Source: an uncultured bacterium
GTDB taxonomy: Bacteria; Cyanobacteriota; Vampirovibrionia; Gastranaerophilales; Gastranaerophilaceae
Reading direction: 5' to 3'
NCBI GenBank assembly: GCA_900554095.1
Contig: USGC01000029.1
Coordinates: 1 to 14,078, forward strand
DNA: 14,078 bases
Positions within the stretch are counted from its first letter, which is position 1; each line of letters opens with the position of its first letter. Below, piece by piece: positions 1-6,650 of the stretch. Made by a program: the position numbers and the translations under genes. The notes beneath the pieces were generated by a model that was not told the DNA's origin, did no database searches, and saw nothing but the letters and a program-made list of their open reading frames with translations.

Positions 1-9
1 GGGGGGGGG
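1..9. other. Poly-G run at the left sequence end
   Basis: Nine G residues open the window in an otherwise AT-rich sequence. The right end closes with eight C, which is the same G run read from the other strand. This symmetry suggests a tailing, trimming or assembly artefact rather than biology. The glycines it would encode at the start of the first open frame should not be trusted. Confidence 0.7.
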
Positions 10-695
10 CTCGACGGAATTTATCGCTTAAAGGATTTACTTTGGCAGAAGTTTTAATTACTCTTGGCATAATCGGCGTTGTTGCGGCAATGACAATGCC
101 GACGCTGATTAATAAAGCAAAAGAAAAAGAATTTAGATCAGCCTACAAAAAAGCATATTCTGCAGCTTCTCAAGCTCTTTTAAGAATGCGTGCTGAAGGT
201 GAATTTCTTGATATAAGTCCTAATATTTCAGAGGGGGAAGGCAAGTATACCTATGCAATAGGCGAAAATTTTAAGATAATGTCAAATTATTTCAGAACTA
301 CCAAAACGTGTTTTGAGAACAATGCAGACAAGTGCTGGGTTTGCGATAAAGGTCAGGCAGGATATCTTTATAATGGCGCGCCTGATTGGTTAGGATGTTC
401 TAAATCTAGTTACTCATTTGTTGACTATTCAGGTATGGCCTGGTATTTATACTCAAACCGTGAAAATGCGATAGTTGTTGATGTAAATGGAAATAAAGGT
501 CCAAACAAATTAGGTCAAGATAGATATGGTCTTCAATTTGCCGCAGCTGGCTTTATTGTTTCAGAAGATGAAAATGACATCGATTATTTATATCACAAAA
601 ATGCAGATCGCCTTGTGCCTATGAGAGACTTCATTGCCAAAGGCCGCTGGTGTCCCGACGGCAATTGTCTTTACCGAACTTGGCTGATTGAATAA
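3..695 (+). CDS. Prepilin-like (type IV pilin / type II secretion pseudopilin N-terminus) protein, 5' partial
   Basis: The frame is open from the left edge and the 5' end is missing. Codons 33-50 read K-G-F-T-L-A-E, the prepilin peptidase site (cleavage after Gly, Glu at +5). They continue into the hydrophobic helix VLITLGIIGVVAAM, which anchors such proteins in the inner membrane before assembly or secretion. A TTG at 42 could be taken as the start but falls inside this motif, so it is not the real start. The true ATG lies beyond the window or in bases replaced by the poly-G run. The C-terminal domain has cysteines in TCFENNADKCWVC, GC and WCPDGNC, suggesting disulfides, and a DVNGNKGPN segment that I recall from many gut Melainabacteria prepilin-like proteins. 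It is a minor-pilin-like or secreted prepilin-type protein; its partner system is not in view. The stop abuts the stop of the opposite gene with no spacer. Confidence 0.85.
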   Translation, partial: GGARRNLSLKGFTLAEVLITLGIIGVVAAMTMPTLINKAKEKEFRSAYKKAYSAASQALLRMRAEGEFLDISPNISEGEGKYTYAIGENFKIMSNYFRTTKTCFENNADKCWVCDKGQAGYLYNGAPDWLGCSKSSYSFVDYSGMAWYLYSNRENAIVVDVNGNKGPNKLGQDRYGLQFAAAGFIVSEDENDIDYLYHKNADRLVPMRDFIAKGRWCPDGNCLYRTWLIE

Positions 696-1550
696 CTATT
701 TAAATATTAAGACATCGCTTTGTGTGTTTTCAAGAACTCTTTTGCTTACAGAGCCTAAAAGAAAGTCTTTCATTTTAGTTTGGCCTTTTGTTCCAGTAAT
801 TATTAAATCAATATTTTCGCTTGCGGCATATTCTATAATTTTTTGTGCTGGATTACCTTCTAAAACTGAGGCTTTTTCTACTGAATGTCCTTTATCTTCA
901 ATTCTTGCTTTAAGTCTGTCCACTAGATTTTGTGCGTGAATTTCCTGTTGCTGCTCAATTGCCAAAAGCCAATTAGTATCCAGGGTGCCGTCTAAGAATA
1001 AAAGGTCTGGATTTTCTGTTACAGTGCATATGAATATTTCTTTGTCTGAGAGTTTTAGTGTATCAAGGCCCATTGTTACTGCAAAATCAGAATTCTCGCT
1101 GTCTTCTGGTGTAAAAAGAATTCGTTTATGCTGGTTTCTATTTTTTGCTATGTATACCGATACATTTGCATTGTACAAAATATCCCTTGAAACAGAACCA
1201 AGCCACTGTTGAATTCCTTTTTTGCCGTGCGACCCCATAACGATAAGATCGTATTCACAAGAATTCAACTGTTCAAGAATGCATTCAACGGCACCTCCGC
1301 ACTGTTTTATTTTTTCTCCGAAATTCAGCCCGTAATTTTTAATCTCTTTTTGTGCATATTCAAGTATGTTATCAGCAATATTTGCACAGGAAAACGCAAA
1401 CCCTTCTGTTTCGATGCTTACATCATCTGGAAGAAAGCTCCAGTCTATTACGCAAATTACGTCAATTGTAGCATTTTCTGCCCATCCTGCAAAATTGTGA
1501 AGTGCATTAAAGCTTATTTTTGAACCGTCTGTACAGAACAATACTTTCAT
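696..1550 (-). CDS. Tandem-domain universal stress protein (UspA family)
   Basis: The 284-residue protein has two Usp folds, about residues 1-136 and 141-284. Each begins with a short strand (MKVLFCTDGS; KRILFTPEDS) and ends with a nucleotide-binding signature. In domain 2 the motif is GTKG (253-256), nine residues, then GS (266-267), the classical G-x2-G-x9-G(S/T) of ATP-binding members. In domain 1 it is GSHG (106-109), only eight residues, then GS (118-119), so one residue is missing and nucleotide binding there may be altered. Usp proteins are cytoplasmic and tied to survival under starvation, redox or energy stress; the substrate here cannot be read. The start is supported by gaggaga (complement of 1556-1562) five bases before ATG. 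It is divergent from the sigma-factor gene and convergent with the prepilin gene. Confidence 0.93.
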   Translation of the reverse strand: MKVLFCTDGSKISFNALHNFAGWAENATIDVICVIDWSFLPDDVSIETEGFAFSCANIADNILEYAQKEIKNYGLNFGEKIKQCGGAVECILEQLNSCEYDLIVMGSHGKKGIQQWLGSVSRDILYNANVSVYIAKNRNQHKRILFTPEDSENSDFAVTMGLDTLKLSDKEIFICTVTENPDLLFLDGTLDTNWLLAIEQQQEIHAQNLVDRLKARIEDKGHSVEKASVLEGNPAQKIIEYAASENIDLIITGTKGQTKMKDFLLGSVSKRVLENTQSDVLIFK

Positions 1551-1629
1551 TATTTTCTCCTCGTCGATTTTCTCTAAGAATAAAATATGTTAAGGAAAAT
1601 TAAATTAGCTGGTATTCTATATTTTTTTT

Positions 1630-1638
1630 TGTTATATT
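1630..1638 (+). promoter_or_regulatory. Candidate extended -10 promoter for the sigma-factor gene
   Basis: TGTTATATT holds an extended -10 (TGn followed by TATATT, five of six consensus bases), about 45 bases before the sigma-gene ATG. The -35 region at 16-18 bases spacing (TGGTAT around 1610-1615) is poor, as is often tolerated with an extended -10. This is a prediction by eye. The A/T-rich run around it raises the chance of a coincidental match. Confidence 0.45.
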
Positions 1639-1681
1639 GTATATTAGTAAGACTTATTTTTAAGGATTAAGTGTTGTAGTC

Positions 1682-2287
1682 ATGCCGGCAGATAATAAGG
1701 TTAATCTAAGGGAATATAAAAATTTAATCGAAACGATAGCTAAGGTAGAGTATCAAAAGTTTTCTGTTTCGCATCTTATTGAGTTGCCAGAACTTATTAA
1801 TATCGGCAATCATACACTTTACTTGCTTTTCAAAAATAATAAGCCCGAAAATTATAACAACACTTACCTTTCTACCGCAATCAAGTGGGCTATTAGAAAT
1901 GAAGTCAGAAGAAGATATAAATGGTACTCTCTAAAAAATAGAAAGCAGGAAGAAGCAGACAGCGAACAAGAAGTCCGTGTTGAAGTTTATAAAACTATCC
2001 TTTCTATTGACGAAATGCAGGACGCTGAGGTTCCGACCCAGATAAAAGCTGATGAGAGAACCCCGGAAGAATCAATCGAATTTGCAGAACTTAAGGCCGA
2101 AATTCTTGAATCAATGAAAAAATTACCAAAACGAGAGCGTGAGCTTATTGAATATAAGTTTTTCAAAGAAAAAAAACTTAGGGAAATCGCAGAGGAATTT
2201 GATATTTCACAATCAAGGATTTCCAGAATTATTCAATCCGGACTGGACAAAATTAAAAAAGATTTAAAAAAACAAGGGATACTTTAA
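1682..2287 (+). CDS. Small sigma-70-family RNA polymerase sigma factor (regions 2 and 4, no clear region 3)
   Basis: The 201-residue protein would direct RNA polymerase to a subset of promoters. Region 2 spans about residues 12-84; its core-binding part is SHLIELPELINIGNHTLYLL and its -10 recognition helix is YLSTAIKWAIRNEVRRRYKW (compare the F/YxxYAxWWIRxAI pattern of primary and FliA-type factors). Region 4 is about 135-195, with helix-turn-helix LREIAEEFDISQSRISRIIQ (167-186). Between them is an acidic, glutamate-rich linker (about 86-135) where region 3 would be, and there is no region 1. This resembles reduced group 3/4 factors more than a housekeeping sigma. No anti-sigma gene is adjacent. 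The only upstream ribosome site, AAGGA at 1662-1666, is 15 bases from ATG; an in-frame TAA at 1661-1663 rules out a longer protein. It is seven bases from gcvPB and probably cotranscribed with it. Confidence 0.85.
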   Translation: MPADNKVNLREYKNLIETIAKVEYQKFSVSHLIELPELINIGNHTLYLLFKNNKPENYNNTYLSTAIKWAIRNEVRRRYKWYSLKNRKQEEADSEQEVRVEVYKTILSIDEMQDAEVPTQIKADERTPEESIEFAELKAEILESMKKLPKRERELIEYKFFKEKKLREIAEEFDISQSRISRIIQSGLDKIKKDLKKQGIL

Positions 2288-2294
2288 AATATAT

Positions 2295-3713
2295 ATGAAA
2301 ACAATTTTTGAAAAGAGCAATAATACAGACGGGGTAAGATTTACAGATGAAAATGTCAATATAGATTTCATTGACGAAAGTTTCTTAAGAGCTAACCCGG
2401 CTGAACTCCCTGAAATTTCTGAATTAGAGCTAATGCGACACTATAAAGACCTTTCTGATAAAAACTTTTGTATTGAAAAAGGCTTTTACCCGCTCGGCTC
2501 CTGCACTATGAAGTATAATCCAAAAGTTAATGAGCTTTTGGCAAACCTTGAAGGATTTACAAATCTTCATCCGGCTTCTTCTGACTGTGATGCTCAGGGT
2601 GCTTTGGAATTAATGTTTAAGCTCCAGGAAGTACTAAAGAAAATTACCGGGATGGATGCGCTTTCTCTACAGCCTGCCGCGGGGGCTCACGGTGAATTAA
2701 CCGGCATGATGGTTATTAAAAAGTATTTTGAAGTTAAAGGCGAGAATAGAAAAAAAGTGCTTGTACCGGACTCTGCGCATGGCACAAATCCCGCAAGCGC
2801 TGCTTTGTGCGGTTTTGAAATTGTTTGCGTGAAGTCAAATGAGCGCGGACAGGTTGATATTGAAGATTTAAAATCAAAATTAAGTGCAGATGTTGCTGCT
2901 ATTATGATGACCAATCCCAATACCCTCGGACTTTTTGAGGAAAGAGTGCTTGAAATCTCAAAATTAATGCATGATAACGGCTCACTTTTATACTATGACG
3001 GAGCAAACTTTAATGCGATAATGGGTTATACAAATCCGAAATTAATGGGGTTTGATGTTGTTCATTTAAATCTTCATAAAACATTTGCGACACCCCATGG
3101 CGGCGGAGGCCCCGGAGCCGGGCCGGTCGGTGTGGTTGAAAGCTTAAAAGAATATTTGCCGGTACCGATAATTGCTTTTGATGGAAAAAAATATTTCCGT
3201 GAATTTAATCTAAAGCACTCAATCGGTAAAGTAAGAGATTTTTATGGAAGTTTTGGGGTTTTAGTCAGGGCATATGCTTATATCCTAATGATGGGTAAAA
3301 ATCTCAAAGAAGCAAGTGAAAACGCCGTTTTGAATGCTAACTATTTAAAAGAAAAGCTTAAAAAGTATTATAAACTGCCGTATGATGAGCCTTGCATGCA
3401 CGAATTTGTGCTTTCTGGCGAAGATATGAAACAAAAATACGGAGTTTCAACGCTAAACATTGCAAAGGCATTGATGGATGAAAACACTCACCCGCCTACA
3501 GTTTATTTCCCTCTGATTGTCCACGAAGCGCTTATGATTGAGCCTACCGAAAGCGAATCAAAAGAGCGGATGGATGAATTTGTGAAGGTAATGATAAATA
3601 TTTATGAGGAGGCGAAAATTAATCCTGAAAAGTTAATCTCAGCTCCTCACTTAACCCCTGTGAAAAAAGTAGATGAAACAATGGCAGCACGCCATCCTGA
3701 TTTGAAAGGTTGA
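2295..3713 (+). CDS. gcvPB: Glycine dehydrogenase (decarboxylating) subunit 2, P-protein beta subunit
   Basis: This is the PLP-binding half of the two-subunit P-protein of the glycine cleavage system. It decarboxylates glycine and passes the aminomethyl group to the lipoyl arm of GcvH in the cytoplasm. The length, 472 residues, is normal for GcvPB. Diagnostic segments are YPLGSCTMKYNPK (65-77), PAAGAHGELTG (127-137), DSAHGTNPASA (159-169), YYDGANFNAI (233-242) and NLHKTFATPHGGGGPGAGP (259-277), with the Schiff-base lysine at K262. No gcvPA, gcvT or gcvH is next to it, although these commonly cluster with it. No glycine riboswitch fits in the 7-base gap upstream. The nearest ribosome-site-like sequence, AAGGGA at 2274-2279, is 15 bases from ATG, so translation may depend on coupling to the sigma gene. 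It ends in TGA. Confidence 0.97.
   Translation: MKTIFEKSNNTDGVRFTDENVNIDFIDESFLRANPAELPEISELELMRHYKDLSDKNFCIEKGFYPLGSCTMKYNPKVNELLANLEGFTNLHPASSDCDAQGALELMFKLQEVLKKITGMDALSLQPAAGAHGELTGMMVIKKYFEVKGENRKKVLVPDSAHGTNPASAALCGFEIVCVKSNERGQVDIEDLKSKLSADVAAIMMTNPNTLGLFEERVLEISKLMHDNGSLLYYDGANFNAIMGYTNPKLMGFDVVHLNLHKTFATPHGGGGPGAGPVGVVESLKEYLPVPIIAFDGKKYFREFNLKHSIGKVRDFYGSFGVLVRAYAYILMMGKNLKEASENAVLNANYLKEKLKKYYKLPYDEPCMHEFVLSGEDMKQKYGVSTLNIAKALMDENTHPPTVYFPLIVHEALMIEPTESESKERMDEFVKVMINIYEEAKINPEKLISAPHLTPVKKVDETMAARHPDLKG
3704..3709 (+). promoter_or_regulatory. Ribosome binding site supporting a TTG start
   Basis: GAAAGG inside the last gcvPB codons lies eight bases before TTG at 3718. It supports that TTG as the start of the dehydratase-like gene. 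The next in-frame ATG (codon 15) would cut into the conserved VSFPHMG opening strand of the family. Confidence 0.6.
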
Positions 3714-3717
3714 AAAA

Positions 3718-4857
3718 TTGGAAAATAAAAAGAAAAATATAAAAGTATCATTCCCGCATATGGGTACAATATATATAGCTTGGGGCGCAGCTCTGAGAAA
3801 AGTAGGTGTTGAACCTTTTATTCCCCCTTATACAAGTAAAAGAACGCTTTCGCTTGGCACAAAACATTCTCCTGAAGCTATTTGTCTTCCTTATAAATTA
3901 ATTTTGGGAAATTTTATTGAAGCAATTGAAGGCGGCGCTGATTACGTTGCAATGATTACATCACCCGGCATTTGTCGTTTGGGAGAATACGGTGCTTGTA
4001 TTAAAAATGCATTGTCTGATTTAGGCTATCACACGAATTATATTGAATTAACACTCTACGACGGTATTAAGGGCATGTATCGATTTTTGAAAGAAATCAG
4101 CGGAAAAAATGACCCTGTCCTTTTTATGAGAGCCATTCTAATTGCTATGAGAAAAGTTTTTGTGCTTGATGATTTGGAAAGCAGGCTTTCGTATTTGAGA
4201 GCGCGAGAAAAAACTTTCGGCGAAGCTGAGAAACATTTTATAAAAGCGATTAAAATGATTGATGAAGCAAATACTAACCGTCAATTAAACCGCGCTAAAA
4301 AGCAGGCTTTTGCAGAAATGGACAAAACTGAAATTGATGAAAACAAAGAAGTTTTGCATGTTGATATAACCGGTGAAATTTTTCTTGTGTGCGACAAATT
4401 TTCAAATCAAGATATTGTAAAAGAACTTGGTAAAATGGGGGTTGAAACAAGAAAAAGCCTTACTGTCAGCAGTTTTTTAAAAGATGCAATTATCCCGAAA
4501 CTTTTCAGAAAAGGCGAAACACACCTTCAAAGAGCAAATAGACTTGCAAAGCCTTACCTTATGCGCGATATAGGCGGAGATGCTTTGGAGTGTGTATCTG
4601 ATGTTGCTTATGCCAATGAAAGAGGCATTGACGGAATTATCCATATCAGTCCTTTCACTTGTATGCCGGAAATTATGTCTCAAAATATTTTTCCTGCAAT
4701 GAGAGAAAACTGTGATATCCCAATATTACCTCTTATTATGGATGAACAAACCGGAAAAGCGGGGTATATTACACGTCTTGAAGCATTTGTAGATTTGATG
4801 AGGCGCAGAAAACGAAAAAAAGAAGCCGCTAAAAAACAAGAAGAAATTATTAAGTAA
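3718..4857 (+). CDS. 2-hydroxyacyl-CoA dehydratase D-component-like / acyl-CoA dehydratase activase-related Fe-S protein
   Basis: The 379-residue protein resembles the DUF2229 / COG3580-3581-type relatives of 2-hydroxyglutaryl-CoA dehydratase subunits. It opens with VSFPHMGTIYIAWGAALRKVG, then a cysteine in SPEAICLPYKL (C56), the pair GICRLGEYGAC (C86, C94) and a late FTCMPE (C315). These sit where family members carry putative [4Fe-4S] ligands. The middle (about 130-210) is helical and charged, and the C-terminus is a basic tail (RRRKRKKEAAKK). Known relatives are activated by an ATP-dependent BadF/HgdC-type ASKHA protein, which is not in this window, so the substrate cannot be named. It may be a redox or assembly protein rather than a dehydratase. 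It starts with TTG four bases after gcvPB and almost certainly shares its transcript. I am sure of the broad family, not of the reaction. Confidence 0.72.
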   Translation: MENKKKNIKVSFPHMGTIYIAWGAALRKVGVEPFIPPYTSKRTLSLGTKHSPEAICLPYKLILGNFIEAIEGGADYVAMITSPGICRLGEYGACIKNALSDLGYHTNYIELTLYDGIKGMYRFLKEISGKNDPVLFMRAILIAMRKVFVLDDLESRLSYLRAREKTFGEAEKHFIKAIKMIDEANTNRQLNRAKKQAFAEMDKTEIDENKEVLHVDITGEIFLVCDKFSNQDIVKELGKMGVETRKSLTVSSFLKDAIIPKLFRKGETHLQRANRLAKPYLMRDIGGDALECVSDVAYANERGIDGIIHISPFTCMPEIMSQNIFPAMRENCDIPILPLIMDEQTGKAGYITRLEAFVDLMRRRKRKKEAAKKQEEIIK

Positions 4858-4901
4858 TTTGTCGGTTTTTATTTTTACTGAACAGAGGTTAAATATTTAT
4901 T

Positions 4902-5753
4902 ATGATAAAACTTTTTAAAGAGGCATTTAAAACATCAAATGATTGTATAATTCTAACAATTCCGCTAGTATTTTTTATGTGGATAATTACGTTGTACATA
5001 GCGTTTTCGTCAACTACGATAAGTGCGCCTGTTGAATTTGCAATAGCACTTGTTACACTGTTATTTATGTTAGGGGCATTTTTTTCAGGCTGGTTCTACA
5101 TGGCTAAAAAAGCAATTGCGGTTTCCCAAAGAGTGTACGTCTTGGATGAAGACCGTGCAAAAGATACAATGCGTTTATTTAAAGAAATTCCGACTGGTAT
5201 AGGGTTGTATTTTTTGTCATTTATAGGGATGTGTGTGCTTTTTTTAATTATAATAGCTTTGTCTTCGGCTTTTGTTTCGTTTGTAGGAGGCTTAATAATA
5301 GGTAACATTGATTTTACTCCGCAGCAGCTTCAAGCAGCGTTGAATGCCGCGCAAGGTGTTGACAAAACCGCGTTTCTATCTTCATTGACTCTTGAGCAAA
5401 AGCTTAAACTTAGTGATTGGAGAATGCTTATAGTTTTAGCAACGACAGCATTGTCATTCTTGTTCATGCTATGGATTCCGGAAATAATATATTCTACTCC
5501 AAATCCTTTTGTCGCACTGTTAAAGTCAATTAAAAAGCTGTTTTGTAAATTTTTAAATTCTTTAAAATTGTTTGTATATCTGACTTTTTTAAATGTGCTT
5601 TTGACGCTTTTAGGAGCTTTGGCGCTTTTAAATCCAATTTTGTATCTTTTTGTAATGGTTTTATATTTTTATTTTCTAATATATGTTGTTGTGCTACTAT
5701 TTAGCTATTATGAAAGAGAATTTTGCGATAAGGGACAAGTCGAAGAAGCCTAA
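4902..5753 (+). CDS. Six-helix integral membrane protein of unknown function
   Basis: I do not recognise a characterised family in this 283-residue protein. It has about six hydrophobic segments: residues 16-37, 44-68, 102-132, 171-190, and two close together near 218-243 and 246-272. Between the third and fourth lies a polar stretch of about 40 residues with QQLQAALNAAQG and FLSSLTLEQKLKLSDW. Basic residues follow helices 2 and 5 (AKKAIAV; KSIKKLFCKFL), consistent with cytoplasmic loops. It looks like a small helical inner-membrane protein without transporter or enzyme motifs. The candidate ribosome site AGAGG (4884-4888) is 13 bases from ATG, longer than usual. A 44-base gap separates it from the dehydratase-like gene, with no convincing terminator, so read-through is possible. 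Its last 44 bases overlap miaA. Confidence 0.8.
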   Translation: MIKLFKEAFKTSNDCIILTIPLVFFMWIITLYIAFSSTTISAPVEFAIALVTLLFMLGAFFSGWFYMAKKAIAVSQRVYVLDEDRAKDTMRLFKEIPTGIGLYFLSFIGMCVLFLIIIALSSAFVSFVGGLIIGNIDFTPQQLQAALNAAQGVDKTAFLSSLTLEQKLKLSDWRMLIVLATTALSFLFMLWIPEIIYSTPNPFVALLKSIKKLFCKFLNSLKLFVYLTFLNVLLTLLGALALLNPILYLFVMVLYFYFLIYVVVLLFSYYEREFCDKGQVEEA

Positions 5754-6603
5754 AGTAATTGCTGTTGTAGGAGCTACAGCTTCCGGTAAAACTGCGTTTG
5801 CTATTGAATTGGCAAAGAAAATGAACGGCGAAATTGTTTCAGCAGATTCTCGTCTTGTTTATAGAGGGTTTGATATTGGAACTGCAAAGCCAAGCGTGCA
5901 AGAACAAAAAGAAGTTCCTCATCATATGATAGACATAGTAGAGCCTGAAATTGATTATTCAGCAGGTGTTTACGCAGTTGAAGCCAGACGGGCTGTTAAT
6001 TCAATTCTTGAAAAAGGGTGTGTTCCTATTGTTGTTGGGGGAACCGGGTTATATTTCAGAGTGCTTTTAGAAGGTTATGATATGCCCGATGTAAAGCCGG
6101 ATTATGAATTGCGTAAGGAATTACAGATGCTTTCAAATGCAGAGCTTTATTCAATGCTAAAATCGTTGTCTTCCTCAAGGGCCGGTGAAATTGAGCTTAA
6201 CGATAAGAGAAAACTAATAAGGGCAATAGAGTTAGAAAGAAATTTAGAAAAGCCGCTTTCAGAGCATAAAAAAGAACCTGAATATGATGTGGAGTGGATT
6301 GGTTTAAATTTTCCGCGCAAAGAGCTTTATGAAAGAATAGAAAAACGGGTAGATTTAATGATTGATAACGGTCTTATAGATGAAACTAAGAGGCTTTTGG
6401 AAAAGCACGGTCGCATTAAAAATCTTGTTGGAACTATAGGTTACAGAGAAATAACAGCTTATCTAGACGGCGTAATGAGTTTTGATGAAGCGGTTAACAA
6501 GTTGAAGCAAAACACAAGGAATTACGCAAAAAGACAGCTAACCTGGTTCCGTAAAAATCCGCTTATAAAATGGAATGTCCAACCTGAAAAATTGAAAAAA
6601 TAA
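5710..6603 (+). CDS. miaA: tRNA dimethylallyltransferase (tRNA A37 prenyltransferase)
   Basis: MiaA transfers a dimethylallyl group from DMAPP to N6 of adenine 37 in tRNAs that read codons beginning with U. It stabilises codon pairing and is the first step towards ms2i6A. The 297-residue protein has the P-loop GATASGKT (21-28), DSRLVYRGFDIGTAKP (46-61), the GGTGLYF segment (110-116), GTIGYREI (241-248) and the C-terminal RNA-binding KQNTRNYAKRQLTWFRK (266-282). The motif often written DSxQVY has Leu in place of Gln here; E. coli MiaA also departs at this place. The ATG at 5710 was chosen because it leaves a normal 15-residue lead before the first strand. An in-frame ATG at 5683 would add nine residues and lengthen the overlap with the membrane protein to 71 bases. 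Neither has a clear ribosome site, so translation is probably coupled to the upstream gene. Confidence 0.96.
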   Translation: MKENFAIRDKSKKPKVIAVVGATASGKTAFAIELAKKMNGEIVSADSRLVYRGFDIGTAKPSVQEQKEVPHHMIDIVEPEIDYSAGVYAVEARRAVNSILEKGCVPIVVGGTGLYFRVLLEGYDMPDVKPDYELRKELQMLSNAELYSMLKSLSSSRAGEIELNDKRKLIRAIELERNLEKPLSEHKKEPEYDVEWIGLNFPRKELYERIEKRVDLMIDNGLIDETKRLLEKHGRIKNLVGTIGYREITAYLDGVMSFDEAVNKLKQNTRNYAKRQLTWFRKNPLIKWNVQPEKLKK

Positions 6604-6619
6604 TTTTTTTTGCTAAAAT
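6592..6619 (+). promoter_or_regulatory. Predicted sigma-70 promoter for the AsmA-like gene
   Basis: TTGAAA (6592-6597) and TAAAAT (6614-6619) match the -35 and -10 boxes at five of six positions each. They are separated by 16 bases, with TG at 6611-6612 forming an extended -10. The -35 box lies in the last codons of miaA. It would give the AsmA-like gene its own transcript with a leader of about 25 bases. This is the best promoter match I see in the window, but it is predicted by eye. Confidence 0.6.
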
Positions 6620-6636
6620 AAATCTATAAAGTTTAA

Positions 6637-6644
6637 GAAGAGGG
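6637..6644 (+). promoter_or_regulatory. Ribosome binding site of the AsmA-like gene
   Basis: AGAAGAGGG lies six bases before ATG at 6651 and only three before an in-frame GTG at 6648. The spacing favours the ATG as the start. Confidence 0.6.
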
Positions 6645-6650
6645 TATGTG

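Noticed and set aside
688..939. Plus-strand open frame of 83 codons opposite the stress-protein gene
   Set aside because: It is the antisense shadow of a well-supported Usp gene and has no ribosome site or recognisable domain; the same holds for frames at 985-1212 and 1209-1523.
2288..2294. Glycine riboswitch upstream of gcvPB
   Set aside because: Only seven bases separate the sigma gene and gcvPB, and I saw no aptamer-like fold upstream of the sigma gene in 1551-1681.
4844..4870. Possible terminator after the dehydratase-like gene
   Set aside because: AAATTA/TAATTT around a 5-base loop is A/T only and not directly followed by the T run; too weak to call.
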